A stretch of DNA of 64,000 nt from Terrimesophilobacter mesophilus (GTDB lineage: Bacteria; Actinomycetota; Actinomycetes; Actinomycetales; Microbacteriaceae), in the NCBI RefSeq assembly GCF_014200375.1, contig NZ_JACHBP010000001.1, positions 1,674,001 through 1,738,000 on the forward strand. Direction: 5' to 3'. A program made the position numbers and the translations under genes. This document shows positions 52,334-61,735 of this stretch, in pieces. Within the stretch, counting starts at the first letter, position 1. Each line of letters opens with the position of its first letter. The notes beneath the pieces are model-generated. The model saw nothing but the letters and a program-made list of their open reading frames with translations, was not told where the DNA came from and searched no databases.

Positions 52334-53521
52334 TCAGCGGGCGCCGAGGAGGTGTTCGGTCGCCAACTGCTGGAGGCGGACGAAGCCGAATCCCTTCGCA
52401 CCGAAGTAGCTGCCGGCGTCGAAGTCCTCGAACGCGGCGCGGTCGGCGAGCAGGTCGGTGTACGTCTCGCCCTCGGCGAGCGTCGGAACAGAGAGCTCCG
52501 GGACCTTCGCCGCCGCGAGCGCGGCCTGAACCTCCGGGTCGGCGCGGAACGCGGCCGCCCGCTCCTTCAGGAGCAGGTAGTTGCGCATGTTCGCCGCGGC
52601 GGAGTCCCACACGCCGGTCATGTCCTCGGTGCGCGACGGCTTGTAGTCGAAGTGCCGCGGGCCGTCGTACGCCCGTCCGCCACCGGGGGCGCCGTTCTCC
52701 AGCAGGTCGACGAGCGCGAACGCGTTGTACAGGTCGCCGTGCGCGAACACGAGGTCCTGGTCGTACTTGATCCCACGCTGCCCGTTGAGGTCGATGTGGA
52801 ACAGTTTGCCGTGGTACAGCGCCTGGGCGATGCCCGCGGCGAAGTTGAGTCCCGCCATCTGCTCGTGCCCGACCTCCGGGTTCAGCCCGACGAGCTCCGG
52901 GCGTTCGAGCGACTGGATGAACGCGAGCGCGTGCCCGACGGTCGGCAGCAGGATGTCGCCTCGCGGTTCATTCGGCTTCGGCTCGATCGCGAACCGGATG
53001 TCGTAGCCCTTGTCGGTGACGTAGTCGCCGAGCAGGTTGACGGCCTCGCGGTAGCGCTCGAGCGCGGCGCGGATGTCCTTGGCCGCGTCGTATTCCGCGC
53101 CCTCGCGCCCGCCCCACATGACGAATGTCGTCGCGCCGAGCTCTGCGGCGAGGTCGAGGTTGCGCAGAACCTTGCGGAGGGCGAACCGGCGCACCGACCG
53201 GTCGTTCGAGGTGAAGCCGCCGTCCTTGAAGACGGGTTGGCTGAACAGGTTGGTCGTGATCATCGGAACTGTCAGTCCGGTGTCGGCGAGAGCCTGCTTC
53301 AAGCGGTCGATCTGGGCCTGCCGCTCGGCATCCGTCGACCCGAACGCGAACAGGTCGTCGTCGTGGAAGGTGAGCCCCCAGGCGCCGAGCTCGGCCAGGT
53401 GGTCGACGGCCTCGACGACGTCGAGGTGCGGCCTGGTCGGCCCGCCGAAGGGGTCGTTCCCGTTGTATCCGATGGTCCAGAGGCCGAAAGTGAACTTGTC
53501 GGCGGGGGTGGGTGTTGCCAT
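52334..53521 (-). CDS. xylA: Xylose isomerase
   Basis: 395 residues, class I (shorter, actinobacterial) type. [19 protein letters not shown] start, catalytic His in LTFHDDDLF (about 53), the metal and substrate residues in [13 protein letters not shown] (about 178-190) and [13 protein letters not shown] (about 212-224), and HIDLNGQRG. It converts D-xylose to D-xylulose. The ATG at 53521 follows GGAGCAGG; the frame stays open far upstream across the ROK and MFS genes but that extension is antisense. Only 30 bases separate it from the divergent repressor start. Confidence 0.96.
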   Translation of the reverse strand: MATPTPADKFTFGLWTIGYNGNDPFGGPTRPHLDVVEAVDHLAELGAWGLTFHDDDLFAFGSTDAERQAQIDRLKQALADTGLTVPMITTNLFSQPVFKDGGFTSNDRSVRRFALRKVLRNLDLAAELGATTFVMWGGREGAEYDAAKDIRAALERYREAVNLLGDYVTDKGYDIRFAIEPKPNEPRGDILLPTVGHALAFIQSLERPELVGLNPEVGHEQMAGLNFAAGIAQALYHGKLFHIDLNGQRGIKYDQDLVFAHGDLYNAFALVDLLENGAPGGGRAYDGPRHFDYKPSRTEDMTGVWDSAAANMRNYLLLKERAAAFRADPEVQAALAAAKVPELSVPTLAEGETYTDLLADRAAFEDFDAGSYFGAKGFGFVRLQQLATEHLLGAR

Positions 53522-53551
53522 TGCCTGCTCCAAGGTACATTTGTTGTTGCC
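53522..53551. promoter_or_regulatory. Divergent xylA / ROK-repressor control region
   Basis: Thirty bases hold both promoters: TACATT on the plus strand (53536-53541) and TACCTT on the minus strand (53532-53537) overlap. The ROK gene has no ribosome binding site and is probably leaderless. A repressor bound here would block both directions at once. Confidence 0.5.
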
Positions 53552-54718
53552 ATGAACATATCCCCTCTCGCCATCGGGCGCAATCACACCGACGATGTTC
53601 ACCGCCACAATCTGTCCGCCATCCTGACGGTCGTGCATCGCAGCGGGGGCGTCCCCCGGGCCCGCCTCACCGAGTTGTCGGGTCTCAACCGTTCCACCGT
53701 CGCCGCTCTCGTCGCTGAACTCGTCGAAGCACGGCTCGTGGTCGAGGCGGAACCCGATACGCGCGAAACCGCGGGCCGACCGAGCCGATATGTGCGGCCG
53801 GGCACGCTCCCGGTGGCCATCGCCGTGAACCCCGAGGTGGATGCGATCACCCTGGGGGTCGTCGGCCTCGGCGGCACGGTCATCCAGAGGATGCGGCGAC
53901 CGGTGGAGGACGGGTCGGATGTCGCCGGCGTCGTCGAGCAGATCGTCGGCATGATCGGTGAGCTCGATCTTCGAGAGAGGCGAGTCGTCGGGATCGGAGC
54001 AGCGGTTCCGGGGCTCGTGCGCCGATCGGACGGCGTGGTGCGGCTCGCCCCACACCTGCAGTGGGTCGATGTGCCGTTCGCTCGGATGCTGGAGGATGCG
54101 ACCGGACTCCCCGTCCGCGCCGCCAATGACGCATCCCTCGGGGCGACCGCCGAACGCGCGTTCGGTGCGGGCATCGGCGTCGACGATCTCGCCTACCTCA
54201 ACGGCGGGGCCAGCGGAATCGGCGGCGGCATCGTGATCGCCGGCGACCCGCTCGTCGGCGCCGCGGGCTACGCCGGTGAACTCGGCCACACCCTCGTCAA
54301 CAGTGAGGGGCGCGCCTGTCACTGCGGCGCGCGGGGCTGCCTGGAGACCGAGGTCTCCCAGAAGGCCCTTCTTGCCGCAGCGGGCGTCAAGGACATGAGC
54401 GGGCTGCGGTCGCTCCTGGCGATCGGCGCGAGCAGATCGGTCGATGCGGAGATCGGTCGCCAGCGCCGTCACCTCGCAGTGGCACTCCGCAACATCGTCA
54501 ACGTGTTCAACCCCTCCAGGGTGGTGCTCGGCGGTTTCCTCGGGTTGCTCATCGGAACCGAGGAGGAGAGCCTGGCGGCGCTCGTCGGCGACACCGCGCT
54601 GGGGGCGCCATTCGAGTCGGTCGTGATCCTGCCCGCGGCCCTCGGTGCGGACACTCTCATGATCGGCGCGGCCGAGCTGGCCTTCGAGCAGGTGTTGGCC
54701 GATCCGCTGGGCCGCTGA
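53552..54718 (+). CDS. xylR: ROK family transcriptional repressor of xylose genes (XylR-like)
   Basis: 388 residues. An N-terminal winged helix ([45 protein letters not shown], about 18-63) precedes a ROK sugar-kinase-like domain with [41 protein letters not shown] and the zinc motif [10 protein letters not shown] (about 257-266). The divergent xylAB operon marks it as its regulator, presumably released by xylose. Symbol is by context. Confidence 0.88.
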   Translation: MNISPLAIGRNHTDDVHRHNLSAILTVVHRSGGVPRARLTELSGLNRSTVAALVAELVEARLVVEAEPDTRETAGRPSRYVRPGTLPVAIAVNPEVDAITLGVVGLGGTVIQRMRRPVEDGSDVAGVVEQIVGMIGELDLRERRVVGIGAAVPGLVRRSDGVVRLAPHLQWVDVPFARMLEDATGLPVRAANDASLGATAERAFGAGIGVDDLAYLNGGASGIGGGIVIAGDPLVGAAGYAGELGHTLVNSEGRACHCGARGCLETEVSQKALLAAAGVKDMSGLRSLLAIGASRSVDAEIGRQRRHLAVALRNIVNVFNPSRVVLGGFLGLLIGTEEESLAALVGDTALGAPFESVVILPAALGADTLMIGAAELAFEQVLADPLGR

Positions 54719-54745
54719 CGGTAAAGTTGACGTCGTGCGCGCACC

Positions 54746-54765
54746 AGGGCCGCTTCGCGCAAGTC
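54746..54765. repeat. Half-copy of the 16-17 kb palindrome arm
   Basis: AGGGCCGCTTCGCGCAAGTC matches one arm of the palindromes at 15951-16009 and 16974-17032 (AGGGCCGC, then CGCAAGTC) with three central differences. No second arm is visible, so it is either a decayed copy or chance. Confidence 0.3.
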
Positions 54766-54811
54766 CGTACTTCCGCCGCGAGCACCTTCGCGCCCGACCC
54801 TGGGAAATTCT

Positions 54812-56041
54812 TTGACCACCGTCGTCCATCCCGGGGATTCGCTCTCCGGCCGCCAGCGCCTCGTCTACGTGCTCGTGCTCGGCGCACTCACCGCGCTCGG
54901 GCCGTTCACGGTCGACCTCTACCTGCCCGCGTTCCCCGCCCTCGAGCATGAGTTCGCAGTGTCGACGGCACTCATCCAGCTCACCCTCACCGCGACCGCC
55001 GTCGGGTTCGGAGTCGGGCAGCTCGTCGTCGGACCGTGGAGCGACCGGGTGGGGCGCCGGCTGCCGCTCATCCTCGCCACCGCACTGCACGTCGCTGCGA
55101 GCTTCGCCGTCGCACTCGCACCGGATGTGCTGTGGCTGGGCCTGTTCCGCGTCCTGCAGGGCATCGGTGCGGCGGCGGGCGGTGTCGTCGCGATGGCCAT
55201 GGTGCGCGACCTGTTCGGTGGCGTGCCTCTCGTCCGGATGCTGTCCCGCCTCGCGCTCGTCAACGGGCTCGCCCCGATCCTCGCCCCCGTCATCGGCTCG
55301 CAGCTGCTGCGCATCCTCGACTGGAGGGGCATCTTCTACTTCCTCGCCGCCTACGGAATCCTCGTCGTGGTCGCCACGGCCATGTTCATCGTGGAGACCC
55401 TGCCGCCGGCGCGGCGCGTCGACACCGGCCACTCGACCGTGTGGGAGAGGTACCGGGCGATCTTCCGTGATCGGATCTTCGTCGGGGTCGCGATCATCTC
55501 CGGAATGACGTTCTCCGGGCTCTTCGCGTACCTCTCCGCGTCGTCGTTCCTGTTCCAGCAGGTCTACGGGCTCAACCCCCAGGAGTTCGGCATCCTGTTC
55601 GCCGTGAACTCGATCGGTGTCGTCGCCGGGGTGCAGATCTCCGCCAGGATCGCCACGCACGTCGGACCGCAGTGGATCCTGTCGGTCTCGACTGCGGTGC
55701 TTCTCCTGTCCGCGGTTGCGATCGTCACCGTCGACCTCATGCACCTCGGTCTCATGGCCATACTCATCCCGCTGTGGTTCTTCATCACCGCATGCGGGTT
55801 CGGGTTCCCGATGGTCCAGGTGCTCGCGCTCGCGAACCATCCGAAGGAGGCCGGCACTGCCGCATCCGTCCTCGGCGCGCTCAACTTCGGACTGGCGGGG
55901 GCGATCTCCCCGATCGTCGGCGTTCTCGGGATCGACTCGGCCATCCCGATGGGCGGCGTCATGGCCTGCACAGCTGTGCTTTCGGTGCTCTCCCTGTGGT
56001 TCATCGTCCGGCCGCGCACGGTGCCCGCACTCGTTCGTTAG
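54812..56041 (+). CDS. MFS drug-resistance transporter (Bcr/CflA type)
   Basis: 409 residues, about 12 helices. [14 protein letters not shown] near residue 36 and [17 protein letters not shown] (motif A, about 72-88) are typical of the Bcr/CflA group, and motif C-like [20 protein letters not shown] is present. Members export drugs or small peptides by proton antiport; substrate unknown. The start appears to be TTG 54812 with GGGAA upstream. It follows the ROK gene with 93 bases between. Confidence 0.85.
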   Translation: MTTVVHPGDSLSGRQRLVYVLVLGALTALGPFTVDLYLPAFPALEHEFAVSTALIQLTLTATAVGFGVGQLVVGPWSDRVGRRLPLILATALHVAASFAVALAPDVLWLGLFRVLQGIGAAAGGVVAMAMVRDLFGGVPLVRMLSRLALVNGLAPILAPVIGSQLLRILDWRGIFYFLAAYGILVVVATAMFIVETLPPARRVDTGHSTVWERYRAIFRDRIFVGVAIISGMTFSGLFAYLSASSFLFQQVYGLNPQEFGILFAVNSIGVVAGVQISARIATHVGPQWILSVSTAVLLLSAVAIVTVDLMHLGLMAILIPLWFFITACGFGFPMVQVLALANHPKEAGTAASVLGALNFGLAGAISPIVGVLGIDSAIPMGGVMACTAVLSVLSLWFIVRPRTVPALVR

Positions 56042-56044
56042 CCC

Positions 56045-56050
56045 TAGGCT
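56045..56050 (+). promoter_or_regulatory. -10 box of leaderless PAP2 gene
   Basis: TAGGCT lies 6 bases before the ATG at 56057, immediately after the MFS stop codon, with no ribosome binding site. Confidence 0.45.
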
Positions 56051-56056
56051 CTCATC

Positions 56057-56725
56057 ATGGAGCGTCACCCCGGGCCGGCCTCGGCCAGACGGGCGACCAG
56101 GTCGTGGCCGTGGGTCAGCGGCGTTATCGCTGTCGCTGTCGCTGTGGCGCTCGGGGCGATCATCCTGAGCCGCCAGAACGGCCCGCTCCCGGTCGACTCT
56201 GCGTGGATGGCGGAGCTCCTCCGGCTTCGCACACCGTGGCTCGACGCCCCGGCCTTCACCCTCAGCTGGATCGGCGGTGGCTGGTTCGCACGGTACGCCG
56301 TTCCGCTGGCCATGATCCTCGTACTCGTGCTGGTCAGGCGACGCTGGGCGGCGCTCTACTTCGGGCTCGTCTCACTCGCCAGCGTCGTCGTCGTTCAGGT
56401 GCTCAAGGCCGTGTTCGGTCGCGCCCGCCCGGAGGAGATCCTGGTGGCGAGCGACGTCGGCTCGTTCCCGTCCGGGCATGTCGCGAATGCGGCGACCATC
56501 GCCGTGGCGCTCGCGCTCATCTTCGGTCGAACCTGGATCTGGTACGTCGGTGCCGTGTACACGGTCGTCATGGCCCTCAGCCGCACCTACCTCGGCGCGC
56601 ACTGGCTGAGCGACACGATCGGAGGTGCCCTCGTCGGCGCGGGGATTGCCGTGATCGTCTGGGCTCCCCTCGCTTCACGACTGAATCGCGACAGAAAGCC
56701 TCACCAGACGACGGAATCAGAATGA
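56057..56725 (+). CDS. PAP2-family membrane phosphatase
   Basis: 222 residues with about five helices. The three-part phosphatase signature is intact: KAVFGRARP (about 117-125), PSGH (about 138), and [12 protein letters not shown] (about 175-186), supplying the Lys/Arg, the nucleophile-side His and the second His. It dephosphorylates a lipid phosphate, such as undecaprenyl pyrophosphate or phosphatidic acid, on the outer face of the membrane; which one is not shown. Confidence 0.9.
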   Translation: MERHPGPASARRATRSWPWVSGVIAVAVAVALGAIILSRQNGPLPVDSAWMAELLRLRTPWLDAPAFTLSWIGGGWFARYAVPLAMILVLVLVRRRWAALYFGLVSLASVVVVQVLKAVFGRARPEEILVASDVGSFPSGHVANAATIAVALALIFGRTWIWYVGAVYTVVMALSRTYLGAHWLSDTIGGALVGAGIAVIVWAPLASRLNRDRKPHQTTESE

Positions 56726-56756
56726 CCCGCAATAGGCTTCCGCTGCCCTGACCGGC

Positions 56757-56762
56757 TACCGT
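56757..56762 (+). promoter_or_regulatory. -10 box of leaderless saccharopine-dehydrogenase-like gene
   Basis: TACCGT is 6 bases before the ATG at 56769 and there is no ribosome binding site. Confidence 0.5.
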
Positions 56763-56768
56763 GGTTGC

Positions 56769-58034
56769 ATGAGAATCCTCCTCGTCGGCGCCGGCGGCGT
56801 CGGCAACGCGATCGCGAAGATCGCCGCCAGGCGCTCCTTCTTCGAGACCATGATCGTGAGCGACTACGATCTCGCGCGGGCGGAGGCGACCGTCGCCTGG
56901 ATCGCCGAGAGGCATCCGGATGCCGCAGGGCGATTCCTGGCCGCCCGCATCGACGCGTCGGACCCGGATGATGTCGCAGCGGTGGCGAAGGAGCACGCGG
57001 CGACCCACGTCATGAACGCGGTCGAACCCAAGTTCGTGCCCACGATCTTCACGGGAGCGCTCGCGGCGGGGGCGGACTACCTCGACATGGCGATGAGCCT
57101 GTCGGAGCCGCATCCGACGAATCCGCACGAGGAGACCGGCGTGAAACTCGGAGACGACCAGTTCGCGCAGTCGGGCGACTGGGAGAAGTCCGGGCGCCTC
57201 GCCCTGGTCGGCATCGGCGTCGAGCCTGGACTCTCGGATGTCTTCGCGCGCTACGCCGTCGATCACCTGTTCAGCGACGTCGACGAGCTGGGCGTGCGCG
57301 ACGGCGCCAATCTCGTCGTGCGGGACGAGGCGGGCAACGAGATCTTCGCGCCATCCTTCAGCATCTGGACGACGATCGAGGAGTGCCTGAACCCCCCGGT
57401 CATCTGGGAGAAGGACAAGGGCTGGTACACGACGGCGCCGTTCAGCGAGCCGGAGGTCTTCGACTTTCCCGACGGCATCGGCCCGGTCGAGTGCGTCAAC
57501 GTCGAGCACGAGGAGGTGCTGCTCATGCCGCGCTGGCTCCCCGCGAAGCGGGTCACCTTCAAGTACGGTCTCGGGAACGAGTTCATCGGCATCCTCAAGA
57601 CCCTCAACCAGCTCGGCCTCGACAAGACGCAGCCCGTGCGGGTTCGATCTGCGGACGGCCCCGTCATGGTCGCGCCGCGCGATGTCGTGGCGGCGGGGCT
57701 GCCCGACCCCGCGACAATCGGGCCGCGGATGACGGGCAAGACCTGCGCGGGCGTGTGGGTCACGGGCACGGGCAAGGACGGCGCACCGCGCTCGAGCTAC
57801 CTGTACCACGTGAGCGACAACGAGTGGACGATGGCGGAATACGAGAGCCAATGCGTCGTATGGCAGACCGCGCTCAACCCGGTCATCGCGCTCGAACTGC
57901 TCGCATCCGGGACCTGGACCGGCTCCGGCGTGCTCGGGCCCGAGGCGTTCGACGCGAAGCCGTTCCTCGACCTCATGGCGCGGTCCGAGGCCGAGGGCGG
58001 ATACGGGCAGGCGTGGGGCATCCGCGAGTTGTGA
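56769..58034 (+). CDS. Saccharopine dehydrogenase-like (LYS9 type) oxidoreductase
   Basis: 421 residues. A Rossmann start MRILLVGAGGVGNAIAKIAARR and the Lys1/Lys9-like body (VMNAVEPKFVPTIFTGALAAGADYLDMA, GIGVEPGLSDVFARYA) are clear, and the C-terminal half has TGKTCAGVWVTG. Bacterial members act in lysine degradation or in carboxynorspermidine synthesis; nothing nearby points to one pathway. The gene stands alone with its own leaderless promoter. Confidence 0.85.
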   Translation: MRILLVGAGGVGNAIAKIAARRSFFETMIVSDYDLARAEATVAWIAERHPDAAGRFLAARIDASDPDDVAAVAKEHAATHVMNAVEPKFVPTIFTGALAAGADYLDMAMSLSEPHPTNPHEETGVKLGDDQFAQSGDWEKSGRLALVGIGVEPGLSDVFARYAVDHLFSDVDELGVRDGANLVVRDEAGNEIFAPSFSIWTTIEECLNPPVIWEKDKGWYTTAPFSEPEVFDFPDGIGPVECVNVEHEEVLLMPRWLPAKRVTFKYGLGNEFIGILKTLNQLGLDKTQPVRVRSADGPVMVAPRDVVAAGLPDPATIGPRMTGKTCAGVWVTGTGKDGAPRSSYLYHVSDNEWTMAEYESQCVVWQTALNPVIALELLASGTWTGSGVLGPEAFDAKPFLDLMARSEAEGGYGQAWGIREL

Positions 58035-58100
58035 ACGGATAGCCCCACGGCTCCGGTGACTCCCAGCCGATCGTCGTAACCTTCCCGCGAGACCAGGGAA

Positions 58101-58445
58101 GTGGTGAAAAGGATGTCGCGCTCCGAAAACCGGGACTCCACCCGGATCGGCGACCAGCCCGCGTTGCGAACCTCGCGCGGTGCCACCTGGCTCATCGTCG
58201 GGGGCCTGCTGGCCGCCCTCTCGATCGGGCTGCTCGTGGCGCTCGATGCGCTTCAGCCGCCGGTGGGCCTCATCGGCGCCGCCGTCCTGTTCGTGCTGTA
58301 CATGCTCATGGTGGTGGCGGTGCTTGCGATTCCCGTCCGTCGAGCGAAGCTCGTGACCCTCGCCGGGCTCATGGTCGCGATGGCTGTCGTCGCGCTCGTG
58401 TTCGTCGTGGCGATCAACGTCGCGGAGTGGTCGGCCGTGCGCTGA
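58101..58445 (+). CDS. Small multi-helix membrane protein
   Basis: Up to 114 residues with three hydrophobic segments (about 29-49, 53-77, 83-106) after a polar, charged N-terminus. No family is recognised. The start is uncertain: GTG 58101, GTG 58104 and ATG 58113 are in frame, with AGGGAA at 58095-58100 as the only ribosome binding site. A TAACCT -10 box is at about 58077. Confidence 0.65.
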   Translation: MVKRMSRSENRDSTRIGDQPALRTSRGATWLIVGGLLAALSIGLLVALDALQPPVGLIGAAVLFVLYMLMVVAVLAIPVRRAKLVTLAGLMVAMAVVALVFVVAINVAEWSAVR

Positions 58446-58469
58446 GCGTCGAACCGGTCAGCCCGAGAA

Positions 58470-58475
58470 TAGGCT
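58470..58475 (+). promoter_or_regulatory. -10 box of leaderless HerA-like gene
   Basis: TAGGCT lies 7 bases before the ATG at 58483 without a ribosome binding site. Confidence 0.45.
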
Positions 58476-58482
58476 TGACGCC

Positions 58483-60261
58483 ATGACGGATGCAGCGGAC
58501 GAGGTAGCGGCGGCGAAGAAGGCGCTCGAAGAGGCGCAGGCTGCGCTCGCGAAGGCCCAGGCCGCGGCCGCCGACGCCTCCGCGGCCGCCGCACCCGGAA
58601 CCGCCACGGAACCGGATGCCGCCGGCGCGCCATCGGCAGCGACCGCTGCAGCCGCCCCGCTGAAGTCCGAGGACGTCGCAACCATCAAAGCCGGTTACGC
58701 CTTCGACGGGTCGGTGATCGAGGTCGGCGCCCTCGTCAACGGCGAGGCGGATCCCGGCGTGCAGGTGCGCATCCCGATCGGCATGCTCAACCGTCACGGC
58801 CTCGTCGCGGGCGCCACGGGTACCGGCAAGACGCGAACGCTCCAGGTGCTCGCAGAGCAGCTCTCCGCCGCAGGGGTGCCGGTCTTCGCCGCCGACATCA
58901 AGGGCGACCTCACGGGCGTCTCGACCCCCGGACAGTCGAGCGACAAACTCCTCGCCCGCACGCGGGGCATCGGCCAGGACTGGGTTCCGGCGAGCTTCCC
59001 GACCGAATACTTCAGTCTCGGCGGCATCGGGATGGGGGTTCCGGTCCGCGCGACGCTCTCCGGTTTCGGACCGACCCTGCTCTCGAAGGTGCTCGGGCTC
59101 AATGAGACGCAGGAGTCGTCACTCGGACTCGTCTTCCACTACGCGGCGAACGCCGGCCTGCCGCTCGTCGACCTCGCCGACCTGCGGGCCGTGCTCACCT
59201 GGCTCACGGACGAGGGCAAAGACGAACTGAAGGATCTCGGTGGCCTCTCGAGTGCCACCGTCGGCGTCATCCTGCGCAACCTCATCGCGTTCGGCGACCA
59301 GGGCGCCGACGTCTTCTTCGGCGAGCCGGAGATCGACACGGCGGACTTCCTGCGCACAGCATCCGATGGCCGAGGCGTCATCAGCCTGCTCGAGGTACCG
59401 GGCGTGCGCGACAAGCCGGCGCTGTTCTCCACCTTCCTCATGTGGCTGCTCGCGGACCTCTTCAACGACCTGCCCGAGGTCGGCGACACCGACAAGCCGA
59501 AGCTCGTGTTCTTCTTCGACGAGGCGCACCTGCTGTTCCAGGATGCGTCCAGGGACTTCCTCACGGCGATCATCCAGACGGTGCGGCTCATCCGCTCGAA
59601 GGGCGTCGGAATCATCTTCGTGACGCAGACGCCGAAAGACGTTCCGGATGACGTGCTCGCCCAACTCGGCTCGCGCATCCAGCATCAGCTGCGCGCTCAC
59701 ACCCCGGATGCGGCGAAGGCGCTGCGCGCGACCGTCTCGACGTACCCGATCTCGGGTTACGACCTCGAGCAGGTGCTCACGCAGTTGGCGATCGGAGAGG
59801 CGATCGTCACGGTCATGAGCGAGACCGGAGCGCCCACCCCTGTGGCGTGGACGCGCCTGCGCGCGCCGGAGGGATCGATGGATCCGGCGTCCGCGGATGC
59901 CGTGAAGGCCGCCGTCGCCGGGTCGCCACTGCAGGCGAAGTACGGCACTGCGGTCGACCCGGAGTCTGCGCGCGAGATCCTCGCGAAGAAGCTGGCAGCG
60001 GCATCCGCGGCGGCGTCGGCCCAGGCGGACGCCGCGGCCGCCAGGGATGAGGCGGCGCAGGCGCAGGCCGACTACGAGCGGATGCAGCGCGAGTGGGAGA
60101 AGTCGCGCCCGAAGACCAGGACGTCGACGCCGCGCACGACGACCCGCACCTCGTCGCGGGGGGAATCGAATCCGATCTCCGACTTCATGCGCTCACGGCA
60201 GGGGAAGTCCATGATCAACACGGTCATCAAGGGGATCTTCGGGACGCTCAAGCGCCGCTGA
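58483..60261 (+). CDS. HerA/FtsK-like ATPase (DUF853 helicase-like)
   Basis: 592 residues. An Ala/Glu-rich coiled-coil start (about 1-45), then the DUF853 ATPase: Walker A GATGTGKTRTLQ (about 109-120), Walker B KLVFFFDEAHLLF (about 340-352), sensor motif IIFVTQTPKDVPDDVL, and an Arg finger region. A second Ala/Glu/Arg coiled coil and an Arg/Thr-rich tail close it. HerA relatives are hexameric DNA translocases working with NurA-type nucleases or SIR2 partners, but no partner is adjacent here. It has its own leaderless promoter. Confidence 0.88.
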   Translation: MTDAADEVAAAKKALEEAQAALAKAQAAAADASAAAAPGTATEPDAAGAPSAATAAAAPLKSEDVATIKAGYAFDGSVIEVGALVNGEADPGVQVRIPIGMLNRHGLVAGATGTGKTRTLQVLAEQLSAAGVPVFAADIKGDLTGVSTPGQSSDKLLARTRGIGQDWVPASFPTEYFSLGGIGMGVPVRATLSGFGPTLLSKVLGLNETQESSLGLVFHYAANAGLPLVDLADLRAVLTWLTDEGKDELKDLGGLSSATVGVILRNLIAFGDQGADVFFGEPEIDTADFLRTASDGRGVISLLEVPGVRDKPALFSTFLMWLLADLFNDLPEVGDTDKPKLVFFFDEAHLLFQDASRDFLTAIIQTVRLIRSKGVGIIFVTQTPKDVPDDVLAQLGSRIQHQLRAHTPDAAKALRATVSTYPISGYDLEQVLTQLAIGEAIVTVMSETGAPTPVAWTRLRAPEGSMDPASADAVKAAVAGSPLQAKYGTAVDPESAREILAKKLAAASAAASAQADAAAARDEAAQAQADYERMQREWEKSRPKTRTSTPRTTTRTSSRGESNPISDFMRSRQGKSMINTVIKGIFGTLKRR

Positions 60262-60265
60262 TCTA

Positions 60266-60288
60266 CGGAGAATGGGGGAATCGTCCCC
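60266..60288 (-). repeat. Partial duplicate of the tRNA-Ser 3' end
   Basis: The first 14 bases, CGGAGAATGGGGGA, are identical to 60349-60362 inside tRNA-Ser, and the similarity continues with three differences to the end of the T arm. The copy sits 83 bases from the gene, just past the HerA stop. It resembles an attachment-site remnant or a decayed tandem tRNA. Confidence 0.6.
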
Positions 60289-60345
60289 GCCGCATCCAAA
60301 AATCGGCTTCGCACGCCGACCCTGCAGGCCGACGCGCAAAACCGG

Positions 60346-60433
60346 TGGCGGAGAATGGGGGATTCGAACCCCCGAGGGCTTGCACCCAACACGCTTTCCA
60401 AGCGTGCGCCATAGGCCACTAGGCGAATTCTCC
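60346..60433 (-). tRNA. tRNA-Ser (GGA anticodon)
   Basis: An 88-base type II cloverleaf on the minus strand. The acceptor GGAGAAT pairs with ATTCTCC, the anticodon loop CTTGGAAA carries GGA (reads UCC and UCU), a long variable arm follows, the T arm is GGGGGTTCGAATCCCCC, and a CCA end is encoded. Confidence 0.97.
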
Positions 60434-60532
60434 AGGTCGCGCCGCGATGCTGCTGCGGCGGCCTCCAAGAATCTTACGGGATCAGCCGTGGCCACGTGTT
60501 CGTCGTCCTGCTTGCGGAGCCGGCGAGACGGC

Positions 60533-60538
60533 TACGAT
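60533..60538 (+). promoter_or_regulatory. -10 box of leaderless membrane-protein gene
   Basis: TACGAT is 6 bases before GTG 60545. A TTGCGG at 60512-60517 could be the -35, with a short 15-base spacer. Confidence 0.45.
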
Positions 60539-60544
60539 CGAAGA

Positions 60545-61732
60545 GTGACTTCCGCCCTGCGGCCGACCGGCCAGGGGATCGGAACCGGGGCATCCGAACG
60601 ACCGGTTCTCGACCGAACTGCGCTGCGGCTCGTCTTCCTCATCCCCGGCGGTCTGGCGTTGCTGCTCGGGCTCGACGCGGCGCTCCTCCTGCTCGGGGTG
60701 TGGGCGCCCCTCTCCATCGCCCAGGTGGCGCAACTGCACGGCCCGCTCATGGTGTTCGGCTTCGTCGGCACGCTCATCGTGCTCGAGCGTGCGGTCGCTG
60801 CCCGCCGCGTGTGGGGCTTCGCTGCGCCCGCGCTTCTCGGGCTCGGCAGCCTGCTCCTCCTCTCCCCGCTTCCGGATGCCGTGGGCAAGACGATGGTCCT
60901 GCTCGGCTTCTGCGCGCTGCTCGGCGTGTATCTCGTCATCCGGAGGCGCTCGCCCGCAGCGGCCATCGACATCCAGATCCTCGGTGCAGTGGCCGGAGTC
61001 ACCGCGTCGATCCTGTGGCTCTCCGGCGCCTCGATCTCCGCCATGGTGCCGGGGATGGCGGCGTTCCTCATCCTCACGATCGCGGGCGAGAGGCTCGAGC
61101 TCGCGCGCATCTCGCCGGTCGTCGACGCCAGGGCCGAATCGCTCGGTCTCGCCGCCTCCATGCTCGTGGTCGCGACGGCCGCGATCGCGCCGCTCTGGCC
61201 GGAGCCGGGCTATCCGCTCCTCGGCGTCGCGCTCGCGCTGCTCGTGGTGTGGCTGTTCCGCTACGACGTCGCGACCCGGCTCGCTGCGACGACCGGCCTG
61301 CCCCGCTACATGGCCATCTGCCTGCTCGCCGGCTACGTCTGGCTCGTCGTCGCGGCCGGCGTCTGGGTCGTCGCGGGCGAGGCCGGCGACGGGCCGCGCT
61401 ATGACGCCGTCCTGCACTCGATCTTCCTCGGCTTCGTCATGTCGATGATCATGGCTCACGCCCCGGTCATCCTTCCCGCGGTACTGCGCAAGCCACTGCC
61501 ATACCGCTGGTTCCTCTACCTGCCGGTTGCGCTCCTGCACCTCTCGCTCGTCGTTCGGCTGCTCGGAGGGGACGCCTGGGGTTCGGCGGATGCCATCCGC
61601 GTCGGCGGCGTGCTCAACGTCATCGCCGTGCTGTTGTTCGCCGCGCTGGCCGTCACGACCGCCGTGATGGGGCCACCGGCGTCTCGAAAGGCGCGAGGAG
61701 AGAAGGGGCCCGACAGTGTCCGGAAGGACTGA
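60545..61732 (+). CDS. Multi-pass membrane protein next to the NirK-type gene (NnrS-like layout)
   Basis: 395 residues with about 12 helices and few polar residues. AQLHGPLMVFGFVGTLIVLERAVAARRVWG (about 60-90) and VLHSIFLGFVMSMIMAHAPVILPAVL (about 285-310) hold the only membrane His residues, reminiscent of NnrS, a haem/copper membrane protein linked to nitric-oxide stress. The resemblance is in layout, not a confirmed family match. It starts at GTG 60545 (an upstream frame from 60272 crosses the tRNA and is rejected) and ends 3 bases before the NirK-type gene, so the two are an operon. A role in copper or NO metabolism is inferred. Confidence 0.75.
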   Translation: MTSALRPTGQGIGTGASERPVLDRTALRLVFLIPGGLALLLGLDAALLLLGVWAPLSIAQVAQLHGPLMVFGFVGTLIVLERAVAARRVWGFAAPALLGLGSLLLLSPLPDAVGKTMVLLGFCALLGVYLVIRRRSPAAAIDIQILGAVAGVTASILWLSGASISAMVPGMAAFLILTIAGERLELARISPVVDARAESLGLAASMLVVATAAIAPLWPEPGYPLLGVALALLVVWLFRYDVATRLAATTGLPRYMAICLLAGYVWLVVAAGVWVVAGEAGDGPRYDAVLHSIFLGFVMSMIMAHAPVILPAVLRKPLPYRWFLYLPVALLHLSLVVRLLGGDAWGSADAIRVGGVLNVIAVLLFAALAVTTAVMGPPASRKARGEKGPDSVRKD

Positions 61733-61735
61733 AGA

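Noticed and set aside
53522..56068. Long upstream extension of the xylA frame (to 1244 codons)
   Set aside because: It runs antisense through the ROK and MFS genes. Xylose isomerase is complete from the ATG at 53521 at the normal 395 residues.
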